From: Azoarcus sp. L1K30
GTDB taxonomy: Bacteria; Pseudomonadota; Gammaproteobacteria; Burkholderiales; Rhodocyclaceae
Assembly (NCBI RefSeq): GCF_018122735.1
Contig: NZ_JAGRRD010000001.1
Coordinates: forward strand, 1,079,622 to 1,143,621
Reading direction: 5' to 3'
DNA: 64,000 bases
The position numbers were made by a program, and so were the translations under genes. A model generated the notes under the pieces. The model was not told the DNA's origin. It made no database searches and was given only the letters and a program-made list of their open reading frames with translations. Shown one piece after another: positions 42,864-51,753 of this stretch. Position 1 is the stretch's first letter; each line of letters begins with the position of its first letter.

Positions 42864-43513
42864 GCGGCCCGCTCTCGCCGCGACTGTTGCGTGGCGGCCT
42901 GATCCTGATCGACCCCTCGAGCGGCGCGGTGCAGCGCGTGATCGCGCTGCAGTACAACCCCGACAGCCTGAGCCGGACGCTGCAGCCGCAGGCAGTCGAA
43001 CCGGGCGGCACGTTCTCCGAGGCACTGCGCCTCAAGGGCCCACCGGCCGAAACCATCAAGCTCGACGCGGAGATCGATGCCACCGACCAGCTCGAGTTTC
43101 CGGACCAGCATCCGGCGGTGCGATCGACCGGCATCCATGCACCGCTCGCGGCGCTGGAAACCATCGTCTATCCCGACAGCGGCACGCTGATCCGCAACAA
43201 CCAGCTTGCCAGCCTCGGCACGCTGGAAATCGCACCCACCGTGGCTCCGCTCACGCTTTTCGTATGGAGCCGCGAGCGCGTGGTGCCGGTGCGCATTACC
43301 GAGTTCTCGATCACCGAGGAAGCCTTCGACGCCAGCCTCAACCCCATCCGCGCCAAGGTGTCGCTCGCCCTGCGGGTGCTTCATGTGGGCGACCTCGGTT
43401 TTGGCGACAAGGGAGGACATCTGTACATGGTCTATCACCAGCGCAAGGAACGTCTGGCCACCAGCCTCGGCGCCGGCAGCCTGTCAGCGGTCGGCCTGGG
43501 TTCGCTGCCATGA
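42860..43513 (+). CDS. CIS_tube-like adaptor protein (Afp7 N-terminal type)
   Basis: The 217-residue protein starts with GTG inside the previous stop (GTGA). Its core matches the contractile-injection-system tube/adaptor domain: AVQRVIALQYNPDSLSRTLQ near residues 23-42, ETIKLDAEIDATDQLEF near 63-79, and LTLFVWSRERVVPVRITEFS near 133-152. In Afp and PVC the domain continues into LysM as Afp7; here the LysM-like part is the separate next gene. It likely joins tube and hub. The C-terminal YMVYHQRKERLA stretch is typical of this group. Confidence 0.85.
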   Translation: MSGPLSPRLLRGGLILIDPSSGAVQRVIALQYNPDSLSRTLQPQAVEPGGTFSEALRLKGPPAETIKLDAEIDATDQLEFPDQHPAVRSTGIHAPLAALETIVYPDSGTLIRNNQLASLGTLEIAPTVAPLTLFVWSRERVVPVRITEFSITEEAFDASLNPIRAKVSLALRVLHVGDLGFGDKGGHLYMVYHQRKERLATSLGAGSLSAVGLGSLP

Positions 43514-43851
43514 GTGTCGAGCGCTTTCCGCCCAACAGCCGCTATGCCGGCATCGCCACCGCCGAACTGAAGACGGCCGATGGCGGCACGCGGGTTTTCC
43601 TGCGCCGCCGCTTCATCCCCGACCCGGCGAGCCTCGTCACCGCAGGTGAAGTGCCGGTGCAGGCCGGCGACCGCCTCGACCGCATCGCGGCGGACAATCT
43701 GGGCGACCCTGTGCAGTTCTGGCACATCGCCGACGGCAATGGTGCACAGATACCGGGCGAACTCGAAACGCCCGGCCGGGTGCTGCGCCTGACGCTGCCC
43801 GCCGGCCTCAGTGGCGGCGGCAATTTCGGCAATGGAGGCAGCGGTGCTTAA
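43510..43851 (+). CDS. LysM-like baseplate protein (gp53/gpX type)
   Basis: The 113-residue protein overlaps the preceding gene by 4 bases. It has an N-terminal strand region (SRYAGIATAELKTADGG) and a LysM-like core at about residues 55-100 (AGDRLDRIAADNLGDPVQFW followed by HIADGN). In phages and CIS such proteins fasten the hub to the tube; binding to cell wall is less likely without a free LysM repeat array. Glycine-rich C-terminus. The next gene starts 8 bases before its stop. Confidence 0.82.
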   Translation: MSVERFPPNSRYAGIATAELKTADGGTRVFLRRRFIPDPASLVTAGEVPVQAGDRLDRIAADNLGDPVQFWHIADGNGAQIPGELETPGRVLRLTLPAGLSGGGNFGNGGSGA

Positions 43852-44971
43852 GGGCATTCACCTGACCCTGCTGGTGGGCCCCGGCGTGCCGATACCCGCG
43901 CCCAAGCCGGTCATGGATGCACTCGAGAGCATCGAGGTCACCACCGCGGCCGGCAGTCCGAGCGGATTCCAGCTCGCCTTCGCCATCGACAACCATTCGC
44001 CGCTGCACACCCTGTTGCTGATCGCCGGCGGCCAGGTGCCGTGGCTGCGGGTGATTCTGGTCGCCACGCTCAACAGTCTGCCCACGGTCCTGATGGACGG
44101 GCTCATCACCCGCCAGGAGATCAGCGCCGGCAACGCGCCCGGCCAGAGCCGTCTCACCGTCACCGGCGAGGACCTCACCGTGGCGATGGACAAGCAGGAC
44201 ATGAGCGGTCTGCCCTATCCGGCGATGCCGCCGGCCGCGCGCGTGGCGCTCATCGTTGCCCGCTACGGGCTCTACGGCATGCTGCCGCTGGTGATTCCGT
44301 CGGTGTTCGAGGATGTGCCGATTCCGGTCGACCGCATCCCCACCCACGAAGGCACCGATCTGGACTACGTCAATCAGCTCGCGCGCGAGGCCGGCCACGT
44401 GTTCTACATCGAGCCCGGCCCCCTGCCCGGCGCCAACATCGCCTACTGGGGGCCAGAGATCCGCCTCGGCCCGGTGCAGCCCGCGCTCAATACCGGCATG
44501 GACGTGCACACCAACGTCGATTCCCTCAGCTTCGCGGTCAACCAGTCCGATGCCGAGCTGCCCATCGTGTTCATTCAGAACCCGATCACCAAGTTTCCGA
44601 TCCCGCTGCCGGTGCCCGATGTCAGTCTCGCCAACCCGCCGCTGGGCCTGATTCCGCCGATGGTGAAGAGCTTCAGGCTGCTGAAGAACACCGCCAAGCT
44701 GTCTCCGATCGCGGCACTGGGAAAGGGTCTGGCCGCTGCGGCCGGTTCGTCCGCCGATGCGGTGACCGGCGATGGCAGCCTCGACGTGCTGCGCTACGGC
44801 CATATCCTGAAGGCGCGCCAGCTGGTGGGCGTGCGTGGCGCCGGGCTGGCCTTCGACGGCCTCTACTACGTCAAGCGCGTAACCAGCCGGCTCAAGGCCG
44901 GCGAGTTCAAACAGGCGTTTTCGCTGGCCCGCAACGGCCTGGTCTCCACCCTGCCACTGGTGCCCGCATGA
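43844..44971 (+). CDS. Baseplate hub protein (gpD/gp27/VgrG-N-like)
   Basis: The 375-residue protein resembles the gpD late-control/gp27 hub. It has PSGFQLAFAIDNHSP near the N-terminus, GDLT-like VTGEDLTVAMDKQDMSGLP near residues 103-121, a segment YVNQLAREAGHVFYIEPGPL, and HILKARQLVGVRGAGLAFDG near the end. It forms the trimeric hub that carries the spike. GTG 43844 follows a GGAGGCA site by 6 bases; an in-frame ATG at 43832 lies within the Shine-Dalgarno region. In Afp8 the hub and spike are one protein; here they are split, with the spike gene starting in the last codon. Confidence 0.85.
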   Translation: MLKGIHLTLLVGPGVPIPAPKPVMDALESIEVTTAAGSPSGFQLAFAIDNHSPLHTLLLIAGGQVPWLRVILVATLNSLPTVLMDGLITRQEISAGNAPGQSRLTVTGEDLTVAMDKQDMSGLPYPAMPPAARVALIVARYGLYGMLPLVIPSVFEDVPIPVDRIPTHEGTDLDYVNQLAREAGHVFYIEPGPLPGANIAYWGPEIRLGPVQPALNTGMDVHTNVDSLSFAVNQSDAELPIVFIQNPITKFPIPLPVPDVSLANPPLGLIPPMVKSFRLLKNTAKLSPIAALGKGLAAAAGSSADAVTGDGSLDVLRYGHILKARQLVGVRGAGLAFDGLYYVKRVTSRLKAGEFKQAFSLARNGLVSTLPLVPA

Positions 44972-45483
44972 GCGACAAGACACGCCATTACGGCAAGTTC
45001 CGCGGGGTCGTGGTGAACAACATCGACCCCATGCAGATGGGCCGCATCCAGGTCCAGGTGCCCGACGTACTGGGTCCGGCGCTGTCGTCCTGGGCGATGC
45101 CCTGCGTGCCCTTCGCCGGCATCCAGAGCGGGGCCTTCGTGCTGCCGCAGATCGGCGCCGGGGTGTGGGTGGAATTCGAGCAGGGCGACGCCGACTACCC
45201 CATCTGGGTCGGCGGCTTCTGGGGCTCGGCGGCCGAAGTGCCGGCGCTGGCGCTGGCCGGGCTGCCGGTGTCGCCCAGCATCGTGCTGCAGACCGGCAAC
45301 CAGAACGGCCTGATGATCTCCGACCTGCCCGGCCCCACCGGCGGCATCCTGCTCAAGACCATGACCGGGGCGATGATTTCCATCAGCGAGGTCGGCATCA
45401 CCATCTCCAACGGCCAGGGCGCCACGATCATGCTGACCGGCCCCACGGTGAGCATCAACCAGGGCGCGCTGACGGTGATCTGA
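44968..45483 (+). CDS. Spike protein (gpV/gp5 OB-fold type)
   Basis: The 171-residue protein has an OB-fold N-terminus (YGKFRGVVVNNIDPMQMGRI and VPFAGIQSGAFVLPQIGAGV), a WVEFEQGDADYPIWVGGFWG segment, and a C-terminal beta-helix with repeated short strands (ISISEVGITISNGQGATIML). This is the gpV-like spike that carries the PAAR tip. It overlaps the hub gene by 4 bases. Lysozyme domain is absent, as in other CIS spikes. Confidence 0.9.
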   Translation: MSDKTRHYGKFRGVVVNNIDPMQMGRIQVQVPDVLGPALSSWAMPCVPFAGIQSGAFVLPQIGAGVWVEFEQGDADYPIWVGGFWGSAAEVPALALAGLPVSPSIVLQTGNQNGLMISDLPGPTGGILLKTMTGAMISISEVGITISNGQGATIMLTGPTVSINQGALTVI

Positions 45484-45502
45484 CGACGAGGACGACACGA
45501 TC

Positions 45503-45826
45503 ATGCCCGGATTCCTCCTCCATCTCGGCGCCACCGTCCTTTGCGCACATGGCGGCCAGGCCACGCCGAGCGCGCCCAATCCGCGGGTGTTGCTGTCGGG
45601 TCAGCCGGCCACCACGCTGGGCGCCCCCTATGTCATCGCCGGCTGCGCCATGCCGCCGCCGACCGCCGGCAACGGCCCCTGCGTCAGTGGGCAGTGGCTG
45701 ATGGGCGCCACCCGCGTCTTCATCGGCGGGCAGCCCGCGCTGCTGCAGGGCTCGCCATCGATGTGCGCGCCGACCGCTACGCCGATGACCGCTGCGGTGA
45801 CGCAGACGCGGGTCACGGGGATGTGA
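45503..45826 (+). CDS. PAAR-like spike tip protein
   Basis: The 107-residue protein has the pattern of a PAAR-like tip: LLHLGATVLCAHGGQATPS near the start, VLLSGQPATTLGAPYVIAGC, and RVFIGGQPALLQGSPSMC. His and Cys residues (His7, Cys14, His16, and cysteines near 48, 60 and 88) may bind the metal that fixes the tip. It lies 19 bases after the spike gene and one base before the gp25 gene. Confidence 0.82.
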   Translation: MPGFLLHLGATVLCAHGGQATPSAPNPRVLLSGQPATTLGAPYVIAGCAMPPPTAGNGPCVSGQWLMGATRVFIGGQPALLQGSPSMCAPTATPMTAAVTQTRVTGM

Positions 45827-45827
45827 C

Positions 45828-46187
45828 ATGAGCCTGCACTTTCCTTTCCAGCCCGACCATCGAGGCCGCAGCACCGAGGCCGACGACGACGCCCACCTAC
45901 GCGACATGATCGAGCAGGTCCTGTTCACCGTGCCCGGCGAACGCGTCAATCGCCCCGACTTCGGCTGTGGCCTGCTGCAACTGGTGTTCGCCCCCAACAG
46001 CGACACCCTGGCGGCCGCGCTGCAGATGACCGTGCACAGCGCACTTCAGCAGTGGCTGGGCGAGCGCATGGTGGTCGAGGCGGTCGATATCGATCATGAC
46101 GACGCCGTGCTGTCGGTCGAAGTGCAGTACCTCAGCCGCCATGGTCAGGCGCGCCAGCGCGCGCGCTTCACGCGGGAGGCCCCATGA
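45828..46187 (+). CDS. gp25-like baseplate wedge protein
   Basis: The 119-residue protein matches the gp25/GPW family: HLRDMIEQVLFTVPGERVNR near residues 24-43, then PDFGCGLLQLVFAPNSD, then MVVEAVDIDHDDAVLSVEVQ. Gp25 starts sheath assembly from the baseplate. It does not act as a lysozyme in spite of the family name. It overlaps the first gp6-like gene by 4 bases. Confidence 0.93.
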   Translation: MSLHFPFQPDHRGRSTEADDDAHLRDMIEQVLFTVPGERVNRPDFGCGLLQLVFAPNSDTLAAALQMTVHSALQQWLGERMVVEAVDIDHDDAVLSVEVQYLSRHGQARQRARFTREAP

Positions 46188-48634
46188 ACCGCCAGTTCCG
46201 CAGCGACAATCCGCGTCGCCTGCAGCGCCTGCGCGATCAGCAGCCGCCGGGCAGGAACGGCATCGACTTCGTCGAGATCGTGTCCGCCGACCAGCGCAGC
46301 CTGCGCGTGGTGTGCGTACATCCGGTCGCCGGCATCGGCCGCGCCCATGTCCGGATTACCGGTGGCGTGCGCATCACCGCCATCCGCCTGGCGGAAGACC
46401 CGGTGCTCGCCGGGCGCGAAATCCGCCTCACGGTGGACACGGCTGGCGACTTCTCGTGGTACACGCTGGCACTGATCGACCCCGCCGCCCCCGATGCGCC
46501 GGCGCCAGGCTTCGACATCTGCCTGTCGAACATCCGTTTCAACTTCAAGGCCGGCTGCCCGTCAGTTTTCGATTGCGCTGACACCGCCGGCTGCCCGCCC
46601 CTGGCGCCCCCCGAGCCGCGTCTCGATTACCTGGCGAAGGACTACGACAGTTTCCGTCGCCTGATGCTGGACCACATGGCGCAACGGGTGCCCGGCTTCA
46701 CCGAGCGCAACCCGGCCGACTTCACCGTAGCCCTGATCGAAACCCTGGCCTATGTCGGCGACCACCTGTCCTACACCCAGGATGCGGTCGCGACCGAAGC
46801 CTATCTGGGCACGGCGCGGCGTCGAAGCTCGCTGCGCCGCCATGCCCGCCTGCTCGACTACGCCGTGCATGACGGCTGCAATGCCCGGTGCTTCGTCACC
46901 CTGGACGTCGGTGCGGCAGCCGACGGTGCCATCCTGCCCGCCGGAAGTGTGCTGCTGGCAAGCGCCGACGACGGCCGGCCGGTGCGTGGCACGGCGCTGA
47001 TGGACGAACTGCCGCTGCCCGGGATCGAGGTCTTCGAAACGCTGCACGCACTGCAGCTGCACGCAGCCCACAGCAGCATCGCCATTCACGACTTCGCCGA
47101 CCCCGCCTGCTGCCTGGCACGCGGCACCACCGCTGCGGCATTGGTCAACACCCCCGCGCTCGCGCTCGCACCCGGCGACGTGCTGATCCTCGAAGAGATT
47201 ATCAGCCCGCTCACCGGCAAGTCCGCCGACGCCAATGCCAGCCACCGCCATGCGGTACGGCTGACCGCCGTCGACACCGGCCATGACGACCTTACCCACA
47301 CCGACCTGCTGCTGGTGCGCTGGCATGCTGACGATGCGCTGCCTTTCCCGTTGTGCGTGAGCCACGAGTTCGAACACGGCGGTGCAGTGGTCACGGAGGC
47401 CATCGCCGTTGCCCGCGGGAACGTGGTGCTTGCGGATCATGGACTCACGCGGTCATGGCAGCCGATGCAGCCCGACACCGTGAGCGACGACGGTCCCGCC
47501 GCGCTGCGGCGTCCATACCGCCCCCGGCTGAAGGATGCGGGCATTGCCTTTGCCGAACCCTACGCCCACGACCTCGCCCTATCCGTCCCGCTGGCGGCGA
47601 CCCGCGTGCTCGACCAGGACCCGCGCCGCGCCCGACCGGCGAACATGGCACTGCAGGCCGACAACCCCGACCTGTTCGGCGACCAGCCGGACGCCGCCGG
47701 CACGCAATGGTCGCCACAACGCGACCTGCTCGCCAGCGAGCGCTTCGCCCGTGAATTCGTCGTCGAAACCGAGAACGACGGCAGTGCCTGGGTACGCTTC
47801 GGCGACAACCGCTTCGGTGCCGCACCGCCCGCCGGACAGCGCCTGCTCGCGCGCTACCGGCTCGGTGGCGGCAGCCGCGGCAACGTCGGCGCCGAAGCCA
47901 TCACCGCCTTGCTCAGCGACGATCCGGCACTCGCACTCGGCGTGCATGCGGTGCGCAACCCCTTGCCGGCACGCGGCGGCGCCGAGCCGGAGGCGCTCGA
48001 CGCGATCCGGCTCAAGGCGCCCGAGGCCTTCCGCGTGCAGGAACGTGCGGTCACCGTGGCCGACTACGCACGCATCGCCGAACGCCATCCCGAGGTCCAG
48101 CGTGCCGCCGCCCGCCTGCGCTGGACCGGGAGCTGGCACACCGTGTTCCTGATGCTCGACCGCCGCGGCGGCCTGCCGGTCGATGCGCCGTTCAAGGCCG
48201 CGATGGGCGATTTCATGGCGCGCTACCGCCTGGCCGGCCACGACCTCGACTTCGCCAATCCGGTCCATGTCGCACTCGACATCCAGCTCCAGGTCTGTGT
48301 CGCGCCAGGCCACTTCGGTGCCGACGTCAAGGTCGCCCTCATCGATGTCTTCGGCGCCGGACTGCGCGCACGCGGCGACCCGGGTTTTTTTCATCCCGAC
48401 CATTTCACCTTCGGCACGCCGCTCCACCTGTCGTCGGTCGTCGCGACGGCCATGGCCGTCACCGGCGTCGCCTGGGTGGACGTGCTGCGCTTCCAGCGCT
48501 GGGGACGCACCGCCAGGGGCGAGCGCGAAGCCGGTCGAATCGAGGCCGACGCACTGGAAGTCCTGCGTGCAGACAGTGACCCGAACTTTCCCGAGAACGG
48601 CCGGATCAGCTTTATTGTGGAGGGCGGATCATGA
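46184..48634 (+). CDS. Baseplate wedge protein, gp6/gpJ-like (Afp11-like)
   Basis: The 816-residue protein has an N-terminal region with a beta-rich start (NGIDFVEIVSADQRSLRVVC), then LDYLAKDYDSFRRLMLDHMA near residues 147-166 and DFTVALIETLAYVGDHLSYT near 183-202. The gp6/gpJ core includes WVRFGDNRFGAAPPAGQRL at about 535-553 and YRLGGGSRGNVGAEAI. Such proteins form the wedge ring of the baseplate. It overlaps its neighbours by 4 bases at both ends. The next gene is a paralogue. Confidence 0.88.
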   Translation: MNRQFRSDNPRRLQRLRDQQPPGRNGIDFVEIVSADQRSLRVVCVHPVAGIGRAHVRITGGVRITAIRLAEDPVLAGREIRLTVDTAGDFSWYTLALIDPAAPDAPAPGFDICLSNIRFNFKAGCPSVFDCADTAGCPPLAPPEPRLDYLAKDYDSFRRLMLDHMAQRVPGFTERNPADFTVALIETLAYVGDHLSYTQDAVATEAYLGTARRRSSLRRHARLLDYAVHDGCNARCFVTLDVGAAADGAILPAGSVLLASADDGRPVRGTALMDELPLPGIEVFETLHALQLHAAHSSIAIHDFADPACCLARGTTAAALVNTPALALAPGDVLILEEIISPLTGKSADANASHRHAVRLTAVDTGHDDLTHTDLLLVRWHADDALPFPLCVSHEFEHGGAVVTEAIAVARGNVVLADHGLTRSWQPMQPDTVSDDGPAALRRPYRPRLKDAGIAFAEPYAHDLALSVPLAATRVLDQDPRRARPANMALQADNPDLFGDQPDAAGTQWSPQRDLLASERFAREFVVETENDGSAWVRFGDNRFGAAPPAGQRLLARYRLGGGSRGNVGAEAITALLSDDPALALGVHAVRNPLPARGGAEPEALDAIRLKAPEAFRVQERAVTVADYARIAERHPEVQRAAARLRWTGSWHTVFLMLDRRGGLPVDAPFKAAMGDFMARYRLAGHDLDFANPVHVALDIQLQVCVAPGHFGADVKVALIDVFGAGLRARGDPGFFHPDHFTFGTPLHLSSVVATAMAVTGVAWVDVLRFQRWGRTARGEREAGRIEADALEVLRADSDPNFPENGRISFIVEGGS

Positions 48635-51600
48635 GCACGCCGGAGACCTGCGGCTGCTGCAGCGCACCCGGCGCGCTGACGCCGACCACAGTCATCCAGC
48701 CCCCGGGGATGACCCGACTCGCGCTGCGCATCGGCACCCACGGACGCTTCCGCCAGAGCATGCTGGCCGCCATCGCAGGCAAACCCGACCTCGCCGCACT
48801 AAGCACGCGTGACAGCGACGATCCCGCGATTGCCCTGCTCGACAGCTGGGCGGCAGTCCTCGACGTCCTCACTTTCTACCAGGAGCGCATCGGCAACGAG
48901 CACCACCTGCGCACCGCCACCGAGCGCCGATCGGTGCTGGAACTGGCACGCGCGATCGGCTATGAACTGCGCCCCGGCGTCGCCGCATCGACCTGGCTCG
49001 CGTTCACGCTTGAGACGGCTGCCGGTGCGCCGGTCGCGCTCCGTATCGATGCCGGCACCCGCGCCCAGAGCGTTCCGGGACAGGACGAGAGCGCCCAGGT
49101 CTTCGAAACGCTGGAAGCGGTACATGCAGTTGCGCGCTGGAATGCCCTGCCGCTGCGCGCCACCGAAGCGGTGCCACCGCGCATGGGCGGACGCCAGCTG
49201 TATCTCGCCGGCACCGCCACGCGGCTCGCGCAAGGCGACGCCGTGCTGGTCATCGGAGACGAGCGTGCGCGCGACCCGGGCAACGAGAACTGGGACTTGC
49301 GCCGCGTCGCCCGCGTGCGCGAAGTGTTGCCTGCCGATGCAAGCGACCCTGCCGACACAGGCTATACGGTCGTCACCCTCGACCGCGGGCTCGGCAAGCC
49401 ATGGCGCGGCGTCGATCCGGCCATGCTCAATCCGCGCTGTCTCGCACTGCGCGCCCGCGCCCATCTGTTCGGCCACAATGCCCCCGACTGGCGGGCCATG
49501 CCAGCCGGCCTGCGCGCCACCTATCTCGGTCTGGCGGAAGACAGCGCACCACCGATCGGCCAGCACCCGGAGTGGCCAGGTTTCACCCTCGCCGACGTCT
49601 CCGACCCGCCCGGCAACAGTGCGGATGGCAGCGGCCTGTACGGCGAGTATTACCGCGGCAAGGGCTTTCGCGAACGCATCCTGGCCCGCACCGATGCCAC
49701 GGTGGATTTCAACTGGGGCGCGGGAAAACCGGATCCGGCGATGCCTGCAGACCACTTCTCGGTCCGCTGGAGCGGCTGGGTCAAACCGCCGACGACCGGC
49801 GCCTATACCTTTCACCTCACCGCCGACGACGGCGTGCGCCTGTGGGTGGATGGTGAGCTGATCGTCGACTTCTGGGCCGACCAGAGCCCCACTGAGCGTA
49901 TCGGCCGCGCCGAACTGACCGCCGGCCATAAGCACGACATCCGCCTCGAGTACTACGAGAACGGCGGCAGTGCCTCGGTCAGCCTCGCATGGTCGGCCAG
50001 CGCCATGCCGAAGACAGTCATTCCCACGGCCCGCCTCTACCCGCGCGATGTGCATGCGCTGCATCTGGACGGCAGCTATCCGAAGTGGGTCGAGGGCGGC
50101 TGGGTGGTGATGTCGATTCCGGACTACGAGGAGACGTATCGCATCCTCGCCGCCGAAGACGACGCCCGCGCCGACTTCACGCTGTCGGCGACGACCACCC
50201 GGCTCCGGCTGCAGGGCGAGAACGCACGCGAGGTCTTCAACGATCAATTGCGCGCCACCACGGTATTCGGCCAGTCCGAGGCGCTGGCATGGGCGCGGCG
50301 CCCGGTTTCGGGCCTGGTCGGCGGTCATGTGCTCGAACTCGATGTGTGGGAGCCCGAGCTTGCGCGCGGACGCTGGATGTCGCTGAGCGGGCTGGTGCTC
50401 ACCGCCGCAGCGTCGAACGCCCGGGCGCGCGAGCGGCTGATCCGGCACGACGCGCTCGCCGCCATCCGCATCGCCCGCGACCAGCGCAGCGCGGTGCTCG
50501 AATTCGAGGATTTCGAGTCTCATACCGTCGGTCTCGCACAGATGGCCGAAATCGTCCGCATCCAGCATAACGACAGCAGCGCCGGCCATACCCGGCTCGT
50601 GCTCGACAGCGATCTGACGCAGGCCTATCTGCCGTCGACGGTGCGCATCAACGCCAATCTCGCGCCTGCCAGTCAGGGCGACAGCAAGCAGATGCAGGTG
50701 CAGCCCGAAGCCCTCGGCAGCGGCGATGCCGCGCGCAGCCTGCAGCGCTTCACGCTGCGCCAGTCGCCGCTGACCCACATCGCCGCGCCCACCCCGAGCG
50801 GCACCGCTGCCACGCTCGATGTACGGGTGGACGGTCTGCAGTGGCACGCAGTGCCGCGCTTCACTGCCGCGAAGCCCGACGAGCACGCCTACACCGTACG
50901 TCTCGATGACGACGGTGGTACGACGGTGCAGTTCGGCGACGGCAGCCACGGCGCGCGCCTGCCGAGCGGCAGCGGCAACGTCGAAGTTCGCTACCGGGTC
51001 GGGCTGGGCAAGGCGGGCAATGTCGCGGCCGGGCAGATCAGTCTGCTGCTGACCCGGCCGCCGGGCCTGAAGGCGGTCACCAACCCGGTGGCGGCCAGTG
51101 GCGGCACCGACGCCGAAGGCGGCGACAGCGCGCGCCGCCATGCGCCGCTGACCGTGCGCACGCTCGAGCGCATCGTGTCGCTGCGCGACTTCGAGGACTT
51201 TGCCGCCGCCTTCACCGGCATCGGCAAGGCACAGGCGGTGTGGCTGTGGGACGGCGAACAGCGTCGCGTCCATCTCACCGTGGCCGGTGTCGACGGTGCA
51301 GCGCTCGACCCCGGCAGTGCCCTTTACCGCAACCTGCTTTCCGCCATCGATGCGGCGCGGCCGCCGCATCAGCCCCTCAAGGTCAGCCCCTGCCGCATGA
51401 CGTACTTCGGCCTCGGCGCCGGGGTCTGGATCGATGCCGCGTTCGAGGCCGACGCCGTGCTTGCCGCAGCGAGAGCAGCCCTCGAGACCGATTTCGGCTT
51501 TGCCGCGCGCGGCTTCGGGCAGCCCGTCATCGGCAGCGAGGTGCTCGCGAGTCTGCACGCGGTGCGCGGCGTGGTCGCCGTCGATCTCGACGTCCTGATC

Positions 51601-51753
51601 CGCATCGAGGACGGATCGCCCGCGCAGCGGGTCGATGGCCCCGACGGCCATCTGCCGGCGCTGGGCGCGCACTGGCAGGGCAGTGCGCTGCAAGCGGCCG
51701 AACTGCTGCTGCTCGACCCCGCCGCCGTCAGTCTCGTGGAGCGTACGCCATGA
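48631..51753 (+). CDS. Second gp6/gpJ-like baseplate protein with inserted PA14 domain
   Basis: The 1040-residue protein shares the wedge core with the previous gene: SWAAVLDVLTFYQERIGNEH near residues 69-88 and VQFGDGSHGARLPSGSGNVE at about 766-785. An extra module at about 333-470 reads as a PA14 domain (GSGLYGEYYRG, then FSVRWSGWVKPPTTGAYTFH, DDGVRLWVDGELIVD, IRLEYYENGGSASVSLAW). PA14 domains often bind sugars or mediate adhesion. This is unusual in a baseplate wedge and makes a surface-exposed binding role possible. The protein overlaps the next gene by 4 bases. Confidence 0.87.
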   Translation: MSTPETCGCCSAPGALTPTTVIQPPGMTRLALRIGTHGRFRQSMLAAIAGKPDLAALSTRDSDDPAIALLDSWAAVLDVLTFYQERIGNEHHLRTATERRSVLELARAIGYELRPGVAASTWLAFTLETAAGAPVALRIDAGTRAQSVPGQDESAQVFETLEAVHAVARWNALPLRATEAVPPRMGGRQLYLAGTATRLAQGDAVLVIGDERARDPGNENWDLRRVARVREVLPADASDPADTGYTVVTLDRGLGKPWRGVDPAMLNPRCLALRARAHLFGHNAPDWRAMPAGLRATYLGLAEDSAPPIGQHPEWPGFTLADVSDPPGNSADGSGLYGEYYRGKGFRERILARTDATVDFNWGAGKPDPAMPADHFSVRWSGWVKPPTTGAYTFHLTADDGVRLWVDGELIVDFWADQSPTERIGRAELTAGHKHDIRLEYYENGGSASVSLAWSASAMPKTVIPTARLYPRDVHALHLDGSYPKWVEGGWVVMSIPDYEETYRILAAEDDARADFTLSATTTRLRLQGENAREVFNDQLRATTVFGQSEALAWARRPVSGLVGGHVLELDVWEPELARGRWMSLSGLVLTAAASNARARERLIRHDALAAIRIARDQRSAVLEFEDFESHTVGLAQMAEIVRIQHNDSSAGHTRLVLDSDLTQAYLPSTVRINANLAPASQGDSKQMQVQPEALGSGDAARSLQRFTLRQSPLTHIAAPTPSGTAATLDVRVDGLQWHAVPRFTAAKPDEHAYTVRLDDDGGTTVQFGDGSHGARLPSGSGNVEVRYRVGLGKAGNVAAGQISLLLTRPPGLKAVTNPVAASGGTDAEGGDSARRHAPLTVRTLERIVSLRDFEDFAAAFTGIGKAQAVWLWDGEQRRVHLTVAGVDGAALDPGSALYRNLLSAIDAARPPHQPLKVSPCRMTYFGLGAGVWIDAAFEADAVLAAARAALETDFGFAARGFGQPVIGSEVLASLHAVRGVVAVDLDVLIRIEDGSPAQRVDGPDGHLPALGAHWQGSALQAAELLLLDPAAVSLVERTP

